A DNA stretch of 14,157 bases from RGIG4608 sp045635885 (GTDB taxonomy: Bacteria; Bacillota; Clostridia; Oscillospirales; CAG-272), in the NCBI GenBank assembly GCA_045635885.1, contig JAZTWO010000038.1, positions 1 through 14,157 of the forward strand, read 5' to 3'. Position numbers and translations under genes: made by a program. Shown here one piece after another: positions 13,274 through 14,157 of this stretch. The notes under the pieces were generated by a model. It was given only the letters and a program-made list of their open reading frames with translations, had not been told where the DNA came from and ran no database searches. Numbering within the stretch: position 1 is the stretch's first letter; each line of letters starts with the position of its first letter.

Positions 13274-13720
13274 ATGAAAGTAATAGAGTACTTTAATGCA
13301 GAGAACAAAGAGCTTTGGCTATCAAAAATCGCAGAAAGCGATTGGGGAGCGGGACAGTATCTTGCTTATCTTATAAAAGAGAATAAGCTTTTTGACCTCG
13401 TTGGAAAAGCAAAAGTGCTTATGCTAATTGACGATGAAAACCTCGTTTCATTCTGCACTCTCGCAGAAAAGGATGACGTTCAGCCCACCGAGCTGACCCC
13501 TTGGATTGGGTGGATATATACATTTCCTGCCTACCGCGGAAACCGTTTAGCAGATGAGCTCCTATCTAACGCAGAAGAACTTGCAAAGCAGGGCGGTGCA
13601 ACCCACACATATATCTCAACCAATCACATCGGTCTTTATGAAAAATACGGCTACGAATTTTTCACAATGGCTAAAGATGTCGAGGGTGAGGATACAAGGG
13701 TTTATAGAAAGAAATTATAA
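13274..13720 (+). CDS. GNAT-family N-acetyltransferase
   Basis: The 148-residue protein has the GNAT fold order. A substrate-side N-terminal half contains WGAGQYLAYLI (24-34) and a strand VLMLIDDENLVSFCTLAEKDD (48-68). The acetyl-CoA loop motif follows as WIGWIYTFPAYRGNRLADELL (77-97), where R88-GNRL-A93 fits Q/RxxGxG/A with Arg91 in place of the usual loop residue. STNHIGLYEKYGYEFF (115-130) is the conserved closing motif. The acceptor substrate cannot be inferred. The start codon is one base after the aspartate kinase stop codon, and its GAGGAG site (13255-13260) lies inside that gene with a longish 13-base spacing, so translational coupling is likely. A strong terminator follows at once. 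Confidence 0.88.
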   Translation: MKVIEYFNAENKELWLSKIAESDWGAGQYLAYLIKENKLFDLVGKAKVLMLIDDENLVSFCTLAEKDDVQPTELTPWIGWIYTFPAYRGNRLADELLSNAEELAKQGGATHTYISTNHIGLYEKYGYEFFTMAKDVEGEDTRVYRKKL

Positions 13721-13724
13721 AAAC

Positions 13725-13751
13725 AAACCGCCCGATTTTTCGGGCGGTTTT
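13725..13751 (+). terminator. Rho-independent terminator of the lysC operon
   Basis: AAACCGCCCGA (13725-13735) pairs perfectly with TCGGGCGGTTT (13740-13750) around TTTT, 4 bases after the stop codon. The U-run is short (GGTTTT), but the stem is very stable. Confidence 0.9.
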
Positions 13752-13759
13752 ACTATATA

Positions 13760-13920
13760 AATTGGGATTTATCGAGTAGTTACAAAGATAAAAAAGGTCG
13801 CTTTTGAAAAAGCTCCGCAAAACTTTTAATCGTGTGAGTTAAATTAATCTGCGCAAATCGTTCCAATAAATTGGAACATAACGATTTTGCTCATACACTC
13901 GCAAAATCTGTGATTTGCTA
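13760..13920 (+). repeat. Family C repeat, copy 2
   Basis: Same length (161 bases) as 8057-8217, with one mismatch in the first 76 bases. The hairpin GATTTTGC (13883-13890) with GCAAAATC (13901-13908) has one more G-C pair than copy 1, with the inserted base present on both arms. Confidence 0.85.
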
Positions 13921-13949
13921 CTGGGTATGTAGCCATATCACTATCAAAC

Positions 13950-14157
13950 GGCTATAGTTTAGCAAAGTAAATTTTAGAAAATCACTATGTAAATAGTGGT
14001 TTTCGTAGTTTGGACAAGAAAATCGTCGGTGGGAGTTCACTCACACAAGGCGATTTTATTGGTCAAACCGATAAAACACTCGTGTTTTATCGAAAATTTA
14101 CGTAGAGTCAGTGCAAACCAAAGCGATAAAAAAGTTTTGCCAAGCTTTTTCAAAAGC
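13950..14157 (+). repeat. Family B structured repeat, copy 3 (incomplete)
   Basis: Hairpin I is 13977-13988 with 13993-14004 (12 pairs, one T.G). Hairpin II is AAAATCG 14019-14025 with CGATTTT 14051-14057, enclosing GAGT-TC-ACTC. Hairpin III is CGATAAAACA 14069-14078 with TGTTTTATCG 14083-14092, loop CTCG. The stems differ in sequence from copy 1 but keep pairing. The right end lies outside the window. Confidence 0.8.

Larger units (their letters stand above)
13760..14157. mobile_element. Element with inverted ends, cut by the window end
   Basis: The left arm GCTTTTGAAAAAGCTCCGC...ATCG (13800-13832) is the inverted counterpart of 14124-14157 (CGATAAAAAAGTTTTGCC then AAGCTTTTTCAAAAGC) with few differences. 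The left half is a family C unit and the right half a family B unit. By comparison with copy 1 (3301-3330) the element should continue past the window with TTTACTTTGTAAC and a complement of AATTGGGATTTATCG. There is no coding frame. It starts 8 bases after a terminator. Confidence 0.7.

Overview
The window looks like chromosomal DNA of a low-GC Bacillota, most likely an uncultured gut Clostridia lineage. The reasons are gene content (an RqcH/NFACT protein, a cobalamin-type radical SAM protein with a DUF4080-like tail, YlbM/TmcAL beside acetate kinase, a YclM-type aspartate kinase), strong AGGAGG-type ribosome binding sites, and TTGnnn-17-TATAAT promoters. Lineage below class is not resolvable from the sequence alone.

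Layout: 1-600 is a block of interspersed repeats; 600-2061 (minus) is glnA with its terminator and promoter; 2062-2392 is a gene-free gap with inverted repeats; 2393-2554 (minus) is a 53-residue small protein gene with a strong ribosome binding site; 2591-3350 is a second repeat block; 3408-5273 is rqcH with its own promoter and terminator; 5311-6345 is a P-loop ATPase-like protein with damaged nucleotide sites; 6351-6620 is a promoter followed by a 207-bp palindromic element; 6621-8057 is the radical SAM gene; 8057-8489 is a 433-bp element with inverted ends; 8506-9764 (minus) is ackA; 9856-11004 is tmcAL, head-to-head with ackA; 11021-11780 is a third large repeat block; 11849-13751 is a promoter, an aspartate kinase gene, a GNAT acetyltransferase gene one base downstream, and a terminator; 13760-14157 is another element running off the end.

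The genes are mostly single-gene or two-gene units with separate promoters and terminators. They cover housekeeping functions: nitrogen assimilation, ribosome rescue, acetate metabolism and acetate-dependent tRNA modification, and entry into the aspartate amino-acid pathway. No prophage, transposase, CRISPR array, tRNA, rRNA or defence operon is visible.

The most unusual content is non-coding. Nearly a quarter of the window is made of several related families of palindromic interspersed repeats that fill five of the intergenic gaps and run off both ends. At least three hairpins in one family (B), one in a second (C) and the core palindrome of a third (A) keep their pairing while their sequence changes on both arms. 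Different families share a common terminal motif, and two complete copies have imperfect inverted ends. This points to non-autonomous mobile elements (MITE- or REP-like), perhaps with a selected structure; the enzyme that moves them is not in the window.
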